Origin: Dentipellis sp. KUC8613 | Taxonomy: Eukaryota; Basidiomycota; Agaricomycetes; Russulales; Hericiaceae | Direction: 5' to 3' | Assembly: GCA_002286715.1 (NCBI GenBank) | Contig: NSJX01000058.1 | Coordinates: forward strand, 1 to 62,644 | DNA length: 62,644 nucleotides | Part shown: piece by piece, positions 45,317 to 56,155 of the stretch | Position numbering within the stretch: the stretch's first letter is position 1 | Layout: each line of letters opens with the position of its first letter | The notes under the pieces: generated by a model | Seen by the model: only the letters and a program-made list of their open reading frames with translations | Told to the model about the DNA's origin: nothing | The model's database searches: none | Position numbers and translations under genes: made by a program

Positions 45317-46637
45317 GATGCTCACCCCACCCATATCCATCGACATCCATACATATGCTCATATCCAGATTCACACTTCACACTTCACACCGGCCAGATG
45401 TAGATGTGGCCGAGACCGCGCGATATCCCGTTCATGACTGTTACCCGCTTCCGTTACCCGCTTCTGTTACCCGTTACTTGTGGCCTGTTACCCGTGCCCA
45501 CTGATTCCCTTTATATCCGAGTCCCGTTGTTCGATTCTGTAACATGCATACGTTACTGTTACTGTTACCCGGTGCTTGATTTTCATCGGTGCTTGTTACG
45601 AGCGGCCCGCGACTTGTCTTGCGTCGTCGGTTGCCCAGGGGCCAGGGCCCGCTTGTTTGCTCGCTCGCTGTCCATATGCGTTACGTATCTGGCACTTGTT
45701 ACCCTCCCTGTTACCGGTGGGCACACTCGTTCTGCGCTGTTATGTTTACATCTACTACCACGAGTTGAAGCAGCCCCGCGTGGTGATTTTTTTGTGCAGA
45801 GGATGCGATGAGCAGCTATGCGTGCATTGATTGATACGAGCGGGCGGGCGGGCAGGGGTTGTATATATGTAGGACAGCACAGTGTTAACGTTTCGATAAC
45901 CACGCGTAAGTTCGTAACCGCGCATGCGCCCGTGTACAGCACTAGCGTGCGCATGAATTCAATTATCCTCGATTCCCGATTTCGCCACCGATATGCACTG
46001 TTATATACTGTATATCTATGTTTTTTTTTTCTTCTCTTTTCTTCTCTTCTTCTGGTGTATGTGGTGTTCGTTGGGGTTGGGTGCGCTCGTTCTCCTTCTC
46101 GTTCTCGTTCTCACATTGTGTGCTTTGGTTTGTGGTTTGTGGTATCTTGTAATTGGTTCTCGGCTTACGTTGATTGTTAAGTGTTAGCGTTCATGTTATT
46201 TATCGTTGGCGTTGGAAGGCCTATAGGAAGCGTGTTTGACTCTTTCTTTCTTGTTGTGGATATCGATAGCGGTACCGGTTATTATTTAAGGTTCGGGTTT
46301 AACGATTAGGTTTTGCTTCCGTAGTACGCGTACGTCCACACGAGCCGTGGTTTGTTGTGTTGTGCACGTGCGGTTCGCGACGAGCTCGAGATGAGCCATA
46401 TGCATACACTGTAACAGCTTGCAATCGGACATCGCGCGCGTTTCCTCGACTCGGACGAACCAGCGGACGGATTCAATATTCACTAGCTATAGTACTAGTC
46501 CTACCGGCCTGGCGCACAGCGTGACGCGCTCGAGCCTGCAATTGATAAGTCTGAATCTGCAGCGATGCGATGCGACACGGGGAAGATATATGTATCGTCT
46601 AATATTCACATTCACATTCACATTCACAAACAGACAG

Positions 46638-46640
<3 letters not shown>

Positions 46641-46673
<33 letters not shown>
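46641..46673. repeat. GA dinucleotide microsatellite
   Basis: An uninterrupted (GA)n run of about 16 units, preceded by a CACATT hexamer tract. Confidence 0.85.
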
Positions 46674-46674
<1 letters not shown>

Positions 46675-46917
46675 AAAAAGCATTATTGAACGCGAAGATG
46701 CATTGCATATGCACAGGAGCTGCCAGTGTAAGTAGCTATAGCTTGTAATCAAATCAAGGCGACTCATATGGGACACACAAACACGGACAGACCGTCAGAC
46801 GTTGAACCTGGACAGCAGGACCCGACCACCTCCCACCTCCCACCTCCCACCTCCCAACCAATCCCACCAGCTCGCCCCGCCCGCCCACGCCGCCCCGCCC
46901 CATCCCACCCCCGCGCC

Positions 46918-48361
46918 TCAAATCAGCGAATCCAGCTTGCTCAGCACCTCCAGCACGCCCGCCACGAGCTCCGCGCCCGTATCCTCGTCCCCACCCACGA
47001 GCTCCTTCCTTGCCTCCTGCACAAGCCCCAGCACCGCCTCGCGCCCACTCACGCTCGCGCCCGCACCCGCACCAATCCGGCTCCCCTCTCTCCTCCTCGG
47101 CGTCCCTCCCCCTGCCCCTCCTGCCGCCCCACCGCCCTCCACGCTGCCCGCGCTCCCAAACGGCCACACCGCAAACTCGGCGAGGATCTCATCGCACCTC
47201 ACAAACGCCGCCTCGCGCTCCTCATAGCCCAGCCTCCCAAACGCATTGTCGAGCACGCTCGCCGCATACGCGGCACAGACGAGACACACCGCGCGCGCGA
47301 CGCGCATCTGCACGCCGGGGTCGCCGAGGGCCGCGGGGGGCACGGCCGCGGTGCGCGCGGTGAGGAGCGCGACGCAGCGCGCGACGATGGCGGCCTTCGT
47401 GGGCGCGTCGGCGACCGGGTGCGTGGCCATGTCGAAGAGGAGGAAGTTGCGCTTCTCGGTGCGCAGGACGCCCTTGTCGACGAGCCCCTTGGCGAGCCGC
47501 TCGCGCACCTGTTTGAGCTGGTACCCGATTTTGAGCACGTTCCATGTTTCGCCTGCGGGCGTGCGTGCGTGCGTGCGTGCGTGCGTGTTAGTGGGAATTG
47601 AGGAGAGGAAGAGGAGACGGGCGCACCGCTAAGCAAGTCGATCCAGCTATTCACGCTCATGCGCTCCGCCTCCTGCGCCTTCATCATGCGCAGCGTCTCG
47701 TCGAGGATAGTCTCGCCCGTCTGGCGGTCGTCGCGCACCTCGACGAGGCGCTCGGACAGCGGCACGCGGCGCCGCGCGGGGTCGCGCACGAGCGCGATGC
47801 GCCGCCGCAGCGCGAGCTCGATCAGGATGCACCCGCGCAGCGCGTACGAGATGTTGTCGTTCCAGAAGGAGAGGTAGCCCTGCGCGCGACGTGCGCCGTG
47901 TGAGTACCGCGATGGGAGAGGGAGATGGGATATGGAGGAGAGAGGCGGAGGGGCATCGTGACGTGCGCAGCGCGATCGGCAGAAGCGAGCGGCCGCGCGA
48001 AGCGAAGAGCCTGAGGCGGGCATCTCAGGCCCCGCTCATCGCACACACGCAGATGCAGACGCGGGCGAATAAAAGAAAACGTGACGGCAAGACGCACCTG
48101 GCGGTCCTTGAGGCCGAGCAGGAGGACCTCCTCCATGAGCGTCAGCCGCGGCATCTTGCCGCCGGCCTTCTGCTCCTCGTCGCTGCGCTCGAGGTCGCGC
48201 GGGTCGTACGCGACGCCGCCGCCGCCCGCGAACGCGGAGCCGGCGTAGTGCGCGCCCGGCTCGCGCTCGCGCTCGTCGGTGGACGGCGCGGGGGTGGTGC
48301 TGCTGCTGCTGGAGGTGGACGGGTTCACGCGCCGCCGCGAGAGGCCTGAGGGGGTGCTCAT
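46918..48361 (-). CDS. VPS74: GOLPH3/Vps74 family Golgi PI4P-binding protein
   Basis: Peripheral Golgi protein that binds PI4P and packs glycosyltransferases into COPI vesicles. Exons in - order: 48361-48098, 47879-47627 and 47552-46918. The disordered N-terminus ([16 protein letters not shown]) includes the arginine stretch that binds COPI in homologues. The GPP34 domain begins [18 protein letters not shown] and continues [93 protein letters not shown] and the membrane-inserted hairpin MATHP. The C-terminal half contains a glycine/alanine/arginine-rich insertion (about residues 305-345) not present in yeast Vps74. It ends [11 protein letters not shown] 46918-46920. Intron 2 contains a GTGC microsatellite at 47561-47588. 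Confidence 0.95.
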
Positions 48362-49872
48362 TGCATAGAGCGGGTGATGTAGGGAGAGGGGAGCAGGGGA
48401 AAGGGGGGAGGAGGAGGAGGCGGTGGTGGTGCAGTGGTCGTGGACTGGTGGACTGTGCAGCGGCTATGGCGGCGGGCGCTTGTGGTGGCGGCGGTGCATC
48501 TCTTTCGAGACCCGCCCTCGGTCTGCGCGTCCCTCTCCCGCCCTTTTCCTCCTCATCGTCGGGCTCGCCGCGTGTATACAGAAGTGCTGTTTAGGCTCGT
48601 CTGGATTGTCACAATGTCTAGTTTCTGTCCTACCGAGTGTGCTGGACGGGTGCCGACGTCCTTGGCAGCGCACCCACACTGGCCCTCCTCCCCGCGGATC
48701 TGTCTGCGCGAACTGCAAACTGCGCTGATGCGCCTGTCCTGTCGGTGAAATATGGTAGGCCGGTACACTGATCTTCTCCATCCAGCTCAACCGTGCAAGC
48801 TCTCGTACCGCAGGCCTATGGTTATCTCGCTGCCATCGATTCTACTCTCACCGTCACCGCACTCTCAGGCTCATATGCAACCACGCATGACGTCTGCTCG
48901 CAATCGCCCTTCACATCCCAACACACACCTCGTCCTCCTTCGCGCACGCACGCACCTTCGACAAAACGTGCTCCGAACTCCCGAACTCCTGAATCCAGCC
49001 ACACGAACAAAGCAAGCGCACCGTGCGAACGGCAGCAGGGTCGGCGGACCACTCGGCCACGCCCCAGCTGCGCGACGCGCTCTTCCCCCGCGCTGCCCCG
49101 TCCAAAATGAAAGATGGCCTCGCAGATCCCCGCGCCGTGCCTGCCTGACCCTGCGCTTTGACTTCTAGCCTCTGGCCGTGCTCGCTCCCCGGTCTGCAAC
49201 TGCTCTCTTGTCCTGGGTGCTTGAGTAGTGACGATGCATGAGTATGTGCGCGTGCCCTATCTCCGCGGGTGCGAGCGTGTCTGCGCACGCGCAGGAGCCA
49301 TGGCACGGCGTGCGCCCATGACTCGACGCGTCTTCCATGTCACAATTAAACTCTACTACCTCATATGAACCCGAACCTGCGACCTGACCTGACGTACGCG
49401 CAACCCCATCTCTGCATCATCTACAAATGCCTCACGCGCCGGACGCGAGCGACGCGCCCCGTATCCCAGCTCGCGGAACGCCCCGTGCGCCACCAGCCAC
49501 CAGCCACCTCGTACTGGCCCTCCCCCCATCCCATATCGTCCCTTCCCACGCACGACGCCAGCCCCCCTCCATGAGGCCCCCCGCGAAGCCGCGATATCAC
49601 ATCCCACGCGGCCTGCATAAATACCGCGTCTGTGTCCTCTGCGCGTGCGTGCGTCTGCTTTAAAGACGCGCGCGCGAGCCGCTGCGTCAGAGGCTGCCTC
49701 TGCCTTGCCTTTCTTTGTCTTTGTACTCCCTCCTTCGTCTTCGCCTTCGCTGTACCTTCCTTTGTTCTTCTTGTCCTTGTGCCTGTTCTTGTACGCCTTT
49801 GTCTTCGCTGTAGCCCTGCCAGCACCCCGATACCGATACCGATACCCGTGTACGTGATACCCGCCAGCCGCT
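48362..49872. promoter_or_regulatory. Divergent intergenic region, Vps74 and unknown gene
   Basis: The region is 1.5 kb between two divergent starts. No convincing gene was found among short arginine/alanine-rich frames. CGTGCGTGCG, GATACC repeats (about 49832-49850) and polypyrimidine stretches occur near the + strand start. Confidence 0.4.
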
Positions 49873-51748
49873 ATGGCGCCCCGACGCGCGCCCTTCCTCA
49901 CCCTCGCCCCGCTCGCCATGCCGCCCTTCAAATCGCATCGCGGCCCTAACCCCTCCTCCGCCCCCCACCCACACCCAGCCTCCCCAACAACCCACTCACC
50001 CACCACACCAAAACCGCCCCTCCGCATCGCCATCCACCCGCCGTCCCTCTCCTCCCCTTCTCCCTCTTCCTCTCCCTCACCGACCCCGACGCCTAGCACC
50101 CCGCCCAACGCAGACGCAGGCGCAGACGCACACCGCTGGTCCGACCTCGTCCCGCCGCAGACCGCGCTCACGTTCGCCGCGCTGTACGACCCCGCCGAGG
50201 GCCTCATCACCTTCTCCGGGCCCGAGCTGCTCCCCGCCTCCTCGTCGCTCCCGGCCCAGCAGCCGCAGCCTCATACACCATCGATCCTGACAGCCGACAC
50301 CGCGTCGATGTCCTGCGCGCAGATCCTCACCGTCGACGGCGGCGGCGGCGTGCACTCGGGGCAGACCACCGCGCTCGCGGACCTCCGCAGCCTCTACTTC
50401 CGCGCGGGCCCGGGCACGCCGGGTCTGCAGGCGATGGCGAGGGCGTCGTCTGCGCTCGATCCGTGCATGTTCTGCGATGCTGGATCTGACGACTTATACG
50501 CCTGTCCCGACGGCGACGAGCTATACGCCCGCCCCGACGACGACCTATACGCCCGCCCCGCCGAGCCTGACATTGAGACGTACGTGTACGCCGAAGGCGA
50601 CGGCACGGCGCTGTGCCACGCGCCGTGCACCTATCCGTACCCGTACCTCCTCGCGGAGGGCAAGACCCGCGAACGCGAGCGCGAGCGCGACGGCAAGAGC
50701 AGCCTCTTCGCGTGGTCGTGGCTCGACCGCCTCGGCGAGCGGCTCGTGCTGCGCCCGTGCCCGTGCCCCGCGCCTGCGCCTGCGGTCGACGATGCGAGCC
50801 AGTGCCAGTATCAGTGTCGGTATCAAGAGCATGAGGAGCAGGAACAAGAGCAGGAGCAGGAGCAGGACAGCGCGCAGTTCCTCGATAGCGGGTACGCGGA
50901 GATGGACGAGGAGGGCGCGGTGTGGCTGCGCGCGGTGACAAACTCGGAGGCGGGGCACGAGCATGAGCTCGAGAAGGCGCCGCCGGTTTCGTTGCCGTCG
51001 CCGTCGCCGGAGCTAGAGACGGACGACTGCAGATATGGGTACGCCAGCCCGGAGCGCGGGGCGCTGCTGAGCCCGAGCCCGCTCCCGCACCTCGTACGTC
51101 CCCGCTCGCTCCCTCTCTCCCTATCTCCCCTCCCCACTTCTGCACTCCCGAGTCGCTGACCACGCCCACGCACCCACGCAGCGCTCCGCATTCAGCGTGA
51201 CGACGACCTCAACATCCAACTACATCGAAGTGCAGCTCCCGCCCCCATCCTCTGCGTCGTCTTCGTCCATCGCGTCCTGGTCGACCCTCGAGGCGCCCGA
51301 CCATGTCTCCTTTTCCCCGCTCAGCGCCCCGCCGCAGGCGCTCGGCAGCCCGCCGCCGCCGCGCCGGCGGCTCGTCAAGCCGCGCTCGTGCGCGACGCTC
51401 CCGTCGCGCTTCTCCCCTACCAGCCCAGGCGCAGGCGCGGGCGCGGGTGCGGATAGGACGAGGAGCATGCGCCCGGCGAAGCCCGCGGACGTGCTTGCGC
51501 GGAAGGAGTACAACCATATGCGTGCGCCGGCGCCGGCGAGCTGTGGGCATGGATTTCGGTGTGGTAGTGGGAGTGGGAGTGGGAGTGGAGGTGGAGGGAT
51601 AGGCCGCACGGTGCTTGCGAGGCTGAGCGGGTTCCGCGAGCGCCGTGCGGAGGCGGGGCGCGGGCGCGAGCGGGAGAGGGAGAGGTGGATGTGTGTGGAG
51701 GTCGAGCATCGGGTGACGTTGCGCGAGCTGCGGGACGGCGAGGATTAG
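49873..51748 (+). CDS. Unknown low-complexity protein
   Basis: Two exons joined by an intron from about 51091 to 51180. Not recognised. The N-terminus is proline/serine-rich. A more ordered stretch reads WSDLVPPQTALTFAALYDPA, EGLITFSGPELL and TTALADLRSLYFRAGPGTPG. Residues about 200-235 hold a short internal repeat, LYACPDGDE, LYARPDDD and LYARPAEP. A polar (EQ)n tract follows (EQEQEQEQEQD, about residues 315-325). The second exon includes NYIEVQLPPPSS, STLEAPDHVSF and a glycine/serine repeat, and ends LRELRDGED. No membrane helix or catalytic motif was seen. The ATG at 49918 is an alternative start. Confidence 0.65.
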
Positions 51749-52428
51749 GATTGGGATTGGGGCTCAGCGGTAGGGTGCCTGCCGCGGTACACGGTGCACG
51801 GCGCGGGCGGGGAAGGCTGCGCCTTTCGCGCGTGTCGCATGTCGTGTGGTGGTCCTGTGAAGTCGCGGTGCGATGGCCCAGGACGCTTGTGAATCGGATT
51901 GGACTGCTCGGTCGGTCGGTCGGCTGCAGTGCTGGCGGCTGCTTTGCTACTTCGCGGGTTCTAGTGCACACGCACGGGCGTATACAAATTGGCTGTAACG
52001 AATTGATATGAACACACACGCATACATGTACTCTTCTTTGTGGGTCTTGCTGCGGTTTGGGGTAATTTGACGGATGCAGACGGGCGTCAGGCTCGGGCGG
52101 CGAGTTGAATGTTACGTGACGGTGCTCTATTCTTCGTTTGAGGGTTGTTCTGCGTCTTGTGTAAACCTAGGCGGGTCAGTGGCAAATGCAAACGAGCCGG
52201 TACCGATGTGAACACGGGCACGACGACTTACGGCGCCTGCACCACGGAACACACTCCTCGGACCAGAAGCACGCAGGTCCGAGATGCATGGCTCCACTTC
52301 GATGATACGGGTACAGACATGGGGAGTGGCATGCTGATTAGCGACGATCGTACAGGATGGTAGGCGGCGGATGCGGGTGCGGGTATAGGACAACAGTAAA
52401 CAGTACAGACACGGAGATGTGCAGCGGT
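51749..52428. other. Convergent intergenic region
   Basis: The region lies between the 3' ends of the unknown gene and the roadblock gene. No gene was seen. Confidence 0.4.
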
Positions 52429-52957
52429 CTACGTCGTGGGGTCGTGCAGCACAGCGAGCAGGTATCGCCTGTCTGCGGGGCGGAGGGTGTAGGTTCAGCA
52501 AGGTATAGAGGTCCAGAAGCGGATGGTCAAACGCACCTGGCGAGATCATGATTTCGTGGCGTTTCGTACGAATGCGCATGAAGCGGATGTCGTCCTGGTT
52601 TCCGCATCGCAAGTAAGCATGGCGACATGCGAAGAACAACAGGGGCACGTACCCCCTCGTTCGGCTCCCCGCTGACCTCCTCCAGCGCGCCCTGCACACT
52701 CTCGACCATCCGCGCGATCGCCGTGGCGTACTTGCGTCCCTGCTCGCCCTCGAACACGACGCCCGAGTGCCGTATGATGCTCACGGGCTGCCCTCGTGAG
52801 ACGAGGAGGTACCCGAGCACGGAGCGGTGCCCTGAGAGCAGCGCGAGTGTCGCCTCGAGCTCGGGCGGCGTGGGGATCGTGGAGGTTGCAGTGGAGGTTG
52901 AGACGGCGTCTTGGAGGGAGAATGTATTTGGAGGGACACTCGGTGCGGTGCTGAGAG
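52429..52957 (-). CDS. Roadblock/LC7-type dynein light chain
   Basis: Light chain of cytoplasmic dynein that dimerises on the intermediate chain. The main exon reads PPELEATLALLSGHRSVLGY, LLVSRGQPVSIIRHSGVVFE, GEQGRKYATAIARMVESVQG and LEEVSGEPNEG. An intron follows, then DDIRFMRIRTKRHEIMISP, a second intron, and RRYLLAVLHDPTT with TAG 52429-52431. The order matches DYNLRB: GV...G.PI......Y......V.........LR.RTKKHEI...P......L.V.. The 5' end is uncertain; frame is open up to about 52957 (ALSTAPSVPPNTFSLQDAVS) but a start exon could not be joined confidently. A serine/threonine-rich N-terminal extension before the domain is typical of basidiomycete copies. Confidence 0.87.
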
Positions 52958-53716
52958 CCTACGGGGAGGTTAGAGAGACTCGGAGGGTTGTAGAGGACGA
53001 CTGGCCATGGTGGACGGGTTGAACGATGCTGAACCCTTCGTCCTGCGTGCAAGGCAAGTACATTGGGGCACATGAAGGGCACGTGGTAGTCGAGGCGAAC
53101 TCCCGGCGGCCGGCCCGGCCTGCATGCTGAGCTCCCCGCCACCGCCTGGCATGCAGAGCCTGCGGTGCGATGATGATCATGACTTCGAGGTGAGTGCCCG
53201 TAGAATTATTGTAGACTGTCGTACTTCGACAAATGCTGGTTGTTGGGAACAGTATCATGATACAGATGTTGTATCACAACTAGTACGTATCTATCCAGTA
53301 GAGTTCTGTCACGGTCTTATTGTTGACTCGGAAGTGTAGTGCGAATCCAGGAGGTTCCAAGCCCAACGTAATCTTTCTTGGTACTAGCATCATCTCATGA
53401 TGGGTACCTGTCCGAGACGTCAAGAAATACAATAGCCACAAGTAATGTTCGTCGGGCGTCACCTCATGGATGGGAACCATTTGCTTTCCGCTAAAAAAGT
53501 AGGTGGGTGTCCGCACTGAGCAAGTATCACCAACGTCGACGCTTTTGCTTCTTCTAAGATCCGCGTTCAGAGCGGTTCCTCAAGCTGCACCGCGATATGT
53601 CAAAGCCTGAAGATGCCCATTCATTCGTATACATTATAAGGGCTACCGTCTTGCCGTTCTTTCCAAGCTACCAGCCCAGCGACCCTCATCAACTCCTTCA
53701 CGATATTGCGACCGCA
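52958..53716. other. Intergenic region with one doubtful small ORF
   Basis: A 78-codon frame on the - strand at 53280-53516 (QMVPIHEVTPDEHYLWLLYF) looks protein-like but lacks ATG and relatives. A CATTATAAG box at 53635-53640 lies 82 bases before copy F. Confidence 0.35.
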
Positions 53717-55085
53717 ATGTCTCTCGCTGTTGATCATGCTCTTCTAGGGGCTCTTCTCACTGAATCTATCATGTATGGTACGTTGTCATCCTACGTCGAT
53801 GGCGAAACGGTCCTTACGATCGTTCATGCAGGTATCTGCGTGGCCATGAGCGCCGTCACTTGTCTCGTGACTCTATCTGCCAGGTCGGAACATGCTGTGT
53901 TGCCTCACAAATTTCTCCTTGTCACCTTGCTGCTTATGCTGATCCTGGCAACATCGGTATGTCGGGTTTCCTTATTCTGAGTTTCTGTCTTTGCTCAAGC
54001 AATGGCCATCGCGATGACCAGCACCTCAGCTTGTCTTTCGCCTGGGTTTTCGAGGGACTCATCCGGAAGGCTGGTATTCCTGGAGGGCCGTCTGCATACT
54101 TTGTAGACATGCGTACTCCTGTCCCCGTTGCGAAGAATGCCGTGCTACTCATCCAGGCATTGTTGGGAGACAACATCTACGTGAGCAAAGCGCCCGCTGA
54201 TGTACAGGAAGCCTGTACGCTGATATGCAGCACCAAGATCTGGCGCTGCTACATCGTATGGGGCCGGCGCAAGCGGATGATCATCGCGCCTGTGATCACT
54301 ATGATAGTAGCCTTAGGTACGTATCCTTTTATGCAGACTCTGCGATATTTTGACGTTAGGCCCGTAGTTTTCACCTGCATGTCCGACTACACTTTAGCGC
54401 GTACGAAAGACACTGTCTTCGATGACCCTGCCCGTTGGATCAAGGTGTTTTGTGCATTCATGCTTGGAACAATCGTGTATTGCAACGGTACGTCTTCTCG
54501 CCGTCACGGCATTGATACTCGGATCTGACTTGGATCAGTCGCGATTATCTGGAAGATCTGGAAGACCAGCCGAAGCACGAATTCGGCCACCATCGTCGTC
54601 ATCATTGAAACCGGTGCTCTCTACACTGCGAACCTAATCGTATTTCAGGTATTATATGCGATCAAGTCGACGGCACAGTATATCATTCTGGACTTGACTG
54701 GTTCACTCGTAGTACGTCTAGTCTCATTATGATCTGTTTACTTTGCTCATGAAATCCTGCGAACCAGCCCATCATCTTCTGCCTGATCATCCTACAAATC
54801 AAGTATCATCGCGCCAGTGAGACCTCCACGGCTGCGACAGCCTCCTCCAGTGGTTTGGGTAGTATCAGGCCTGCAACGTTCGCTACAATGGAGCACTTCA
54901 TGCCTCAGGGCCAAAAGAAACAGTGTGGCGACACCGGCACCATGATGACGGCCGCTACTATGTCGAGCCCCGGTTCTATGCACCAGCCTGCGGAAATCCG
55001 TGTCGAAATGCCGCAAAATGTGCAGTATGTTACACTCCCCCACGGATATCACAAAACTTTCACTGAAGTCCCACAAAAGTCCTAG
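53717..55085 (+). CDS. Seven-helix membrane protein, outlying copy F, C-terminus altered by a transposon
   Basis: Same family as copies A-E but 13 kb away. Exon 1 MSLAVDHALLGALLTESIMY and the same phase-1 intron. Then ICVAMSAVTCLVTLSARSEH, HLSLSFAWVFEGLIRKAG, IPGGPSAYFVDM, VAKNAVLLIQALLGDNIY, IWRCYIVWGRRKRMIIAPVI, ARWIKVFCAFMLGTIVYCNG, VVIIETGALYTANLIVFQVL and PIIFCLIILQIKYHRASETS. The tail (PQGQKKQCGDTGTM, EIRVEMPQNVQ) then enters AT-rich transposon DNA at about 55026, so the last about 19 codons up to the TAG at 55083-55085 come from inserted sequence. The membrane domain is intact, so function may be kept. Confidence 0.8.
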
Positions 55086-55742
55086 TTCTCCTGCAAAACT
55101 TCCACAAAACTTCCACAAAAGTTTATCAAAACTACCATTTAGTTTTACTAAACTTTCACTTTCATACAAATTACATGCAAGTAGTGTTTGGAAACTATGG
55201 ATGAAGTTTTGTGATAGCTCAGTGATACTCTGGATAAACTTTAGGAGTACTGTTGTGGGAGTGTAAGAGAACTTTAAGAGAAGCTTGTGCATATCAGATG
55301 ATGATTGACTTTAAAAAACAAACACTCAAAAATACACTTACACAGTAGTACTTTTGTAGTAGTTCTCCAGTACTTTTTCCATACTTTTGCAGTAGTTTTA
55401 TAATATTTTGTCAGTACTATTGTCATAGTTTGGCAGTAGTGTTGTAGTACTTTGTCAGTACTTTGTCATACTTTGTCAGTAGTCTGGTAGAAGTTTGTTG
55501 GTACTTTTATTGCACTTCAGCAGTAGTATTGTAGTAGTATTGTGGTAGTGTTTTCATACTTCTAACAAACTTTTGTAGTAGTTTTGTAAAACTATCTGGG
55601 TTCTTAGTCTCATATTCACTTACATGTGCTCACAGAGGCTGTCATATTTCTAGCTATTTCTGATGTATATCTACACCACATCATCAAAATACTCACATTT
55701 TCATCTTATCAGATGCTAACTTTACAGTACTTTCACTCCTAT
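55029..55742. repeat. AT-rich block with degenerate 11-bp units in inverted orientation
   Basis: Units of the type ACAAAACTTCC run on the + strand at about 55052-55160. Related units (AGTAGTTTTGT, AGTACTTTTGT) run in the opposite orientation at about 55330-55600. Composition changes sharply at about 55029. Position next to a KDZ transposase 3' end suggests this is the subterminal region of that element. Confidence 0.55.
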
Positions 55743-56155
55743 CTACTCCTCTTCTCCCTCATCATCCTCATCCTCATCATCCTCATCATCACTACTATTA
55801 TCATCCTCTGACTCATCTTCATCCATATCTTGATCTCTTGTGCTTGCCTTTGATTGTTTAGTCATGATTTTTTTGCTATGGAGAAAAAGCATAACATGGA
55901 TGAACCAGTCAAAGTTGGCTGCTGTCATGCGGCTGACAATTCTTTCAAATCCTCCTAGCCAAGCATTAAGTTGCTCACATGCCTGGAAAAAATAGATATT
56001 AATACATACATTTATGATATAGCAGAATCAAATACTTACTTGAGTATTGAAGGCTCTCTTGTAATAAGGTCTTCCATCTTGATCATGGTCTTGCACCACC
56101 AGATTGGGAGCTGAACCATTGAGTGGTGCAGGATTACACCATTTACGGCACAGAT
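55743..56155 (-). pseudogene. KDZ-type transposase, C-terminal end
   Basis: Two exons remain. The first (56155 to about 56040) reads NLCRKWCNPAPLNGSAPNLV and VVQDHDQDGRPYYKRAFNTQ. An intron of about 57 bp with GTAAGT and TTCCAG follows. The second reads ACEQLNAWLGGFERIVSRMT and AANFDWFIHVMLFLHSKK, then an acidic Asp/Glu tail with stop at 55743. The CEQLNAWLGGF..I..RMT..NF.WF.H.MLF block is the usual C-terminus of basidiomycete KDZ (CxC-type) transposases. The N-terminal part would lie at higher coordinates but is separated at exactly 56156 by the LTR of the Gypsy element. Codons are AT-rich compared with host genes. Confidence 0.75.

Larger units (their letters stand above)
45060..46917. other. 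Intergenic region rich in simple repeats
   Basis: Convergent 3' flanks of Chs7 and Vps74, 1.86 kb. No gene was seen. It carries a GAAGAC tract at 45152-45198, an 18-bp minisatellite, scattered GTTACCC motifs (about 45437-45720), a CACATT tract near 46602-46627, a GA run at about 46641-46673 and a CACCTCC tract near 46826-46856. Confidence 0.6.

Noticed and set aside
45437..45720. GTTACCC repeats as possible telomere-like sequence
   Set aside because: The unit is not TTAGGG, the copies are scattered, and the region is flanked by normal genes.
47199..48023. 274-codon ORF on the - strand
   Set aside because: It reads through Vps74 introns and out-of-frame exons in GC-rich DNA. The Vps74 frame is the real one.
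49356..50210. 284-codon ORF on the - strand
   Set aside because: It is glycine/arginine-rich low complexity antisense to the + strand gene at 49873, without family resemblance.
53280..53516. 78-codon ORF on the - strand as a gene
   Set aside because: There is no ATG, no upstream exon that joins, and no recognised relatives. It is noted only as a doubtful frame.
55743..55830. Acidic Asp/Glu tail as a separate gene or CRISPR-like repeat
   Set aside because: It is the natural C-terminal tail of the KDZ frame, encoded by GAT/GAG-rich low-complexity sequence.
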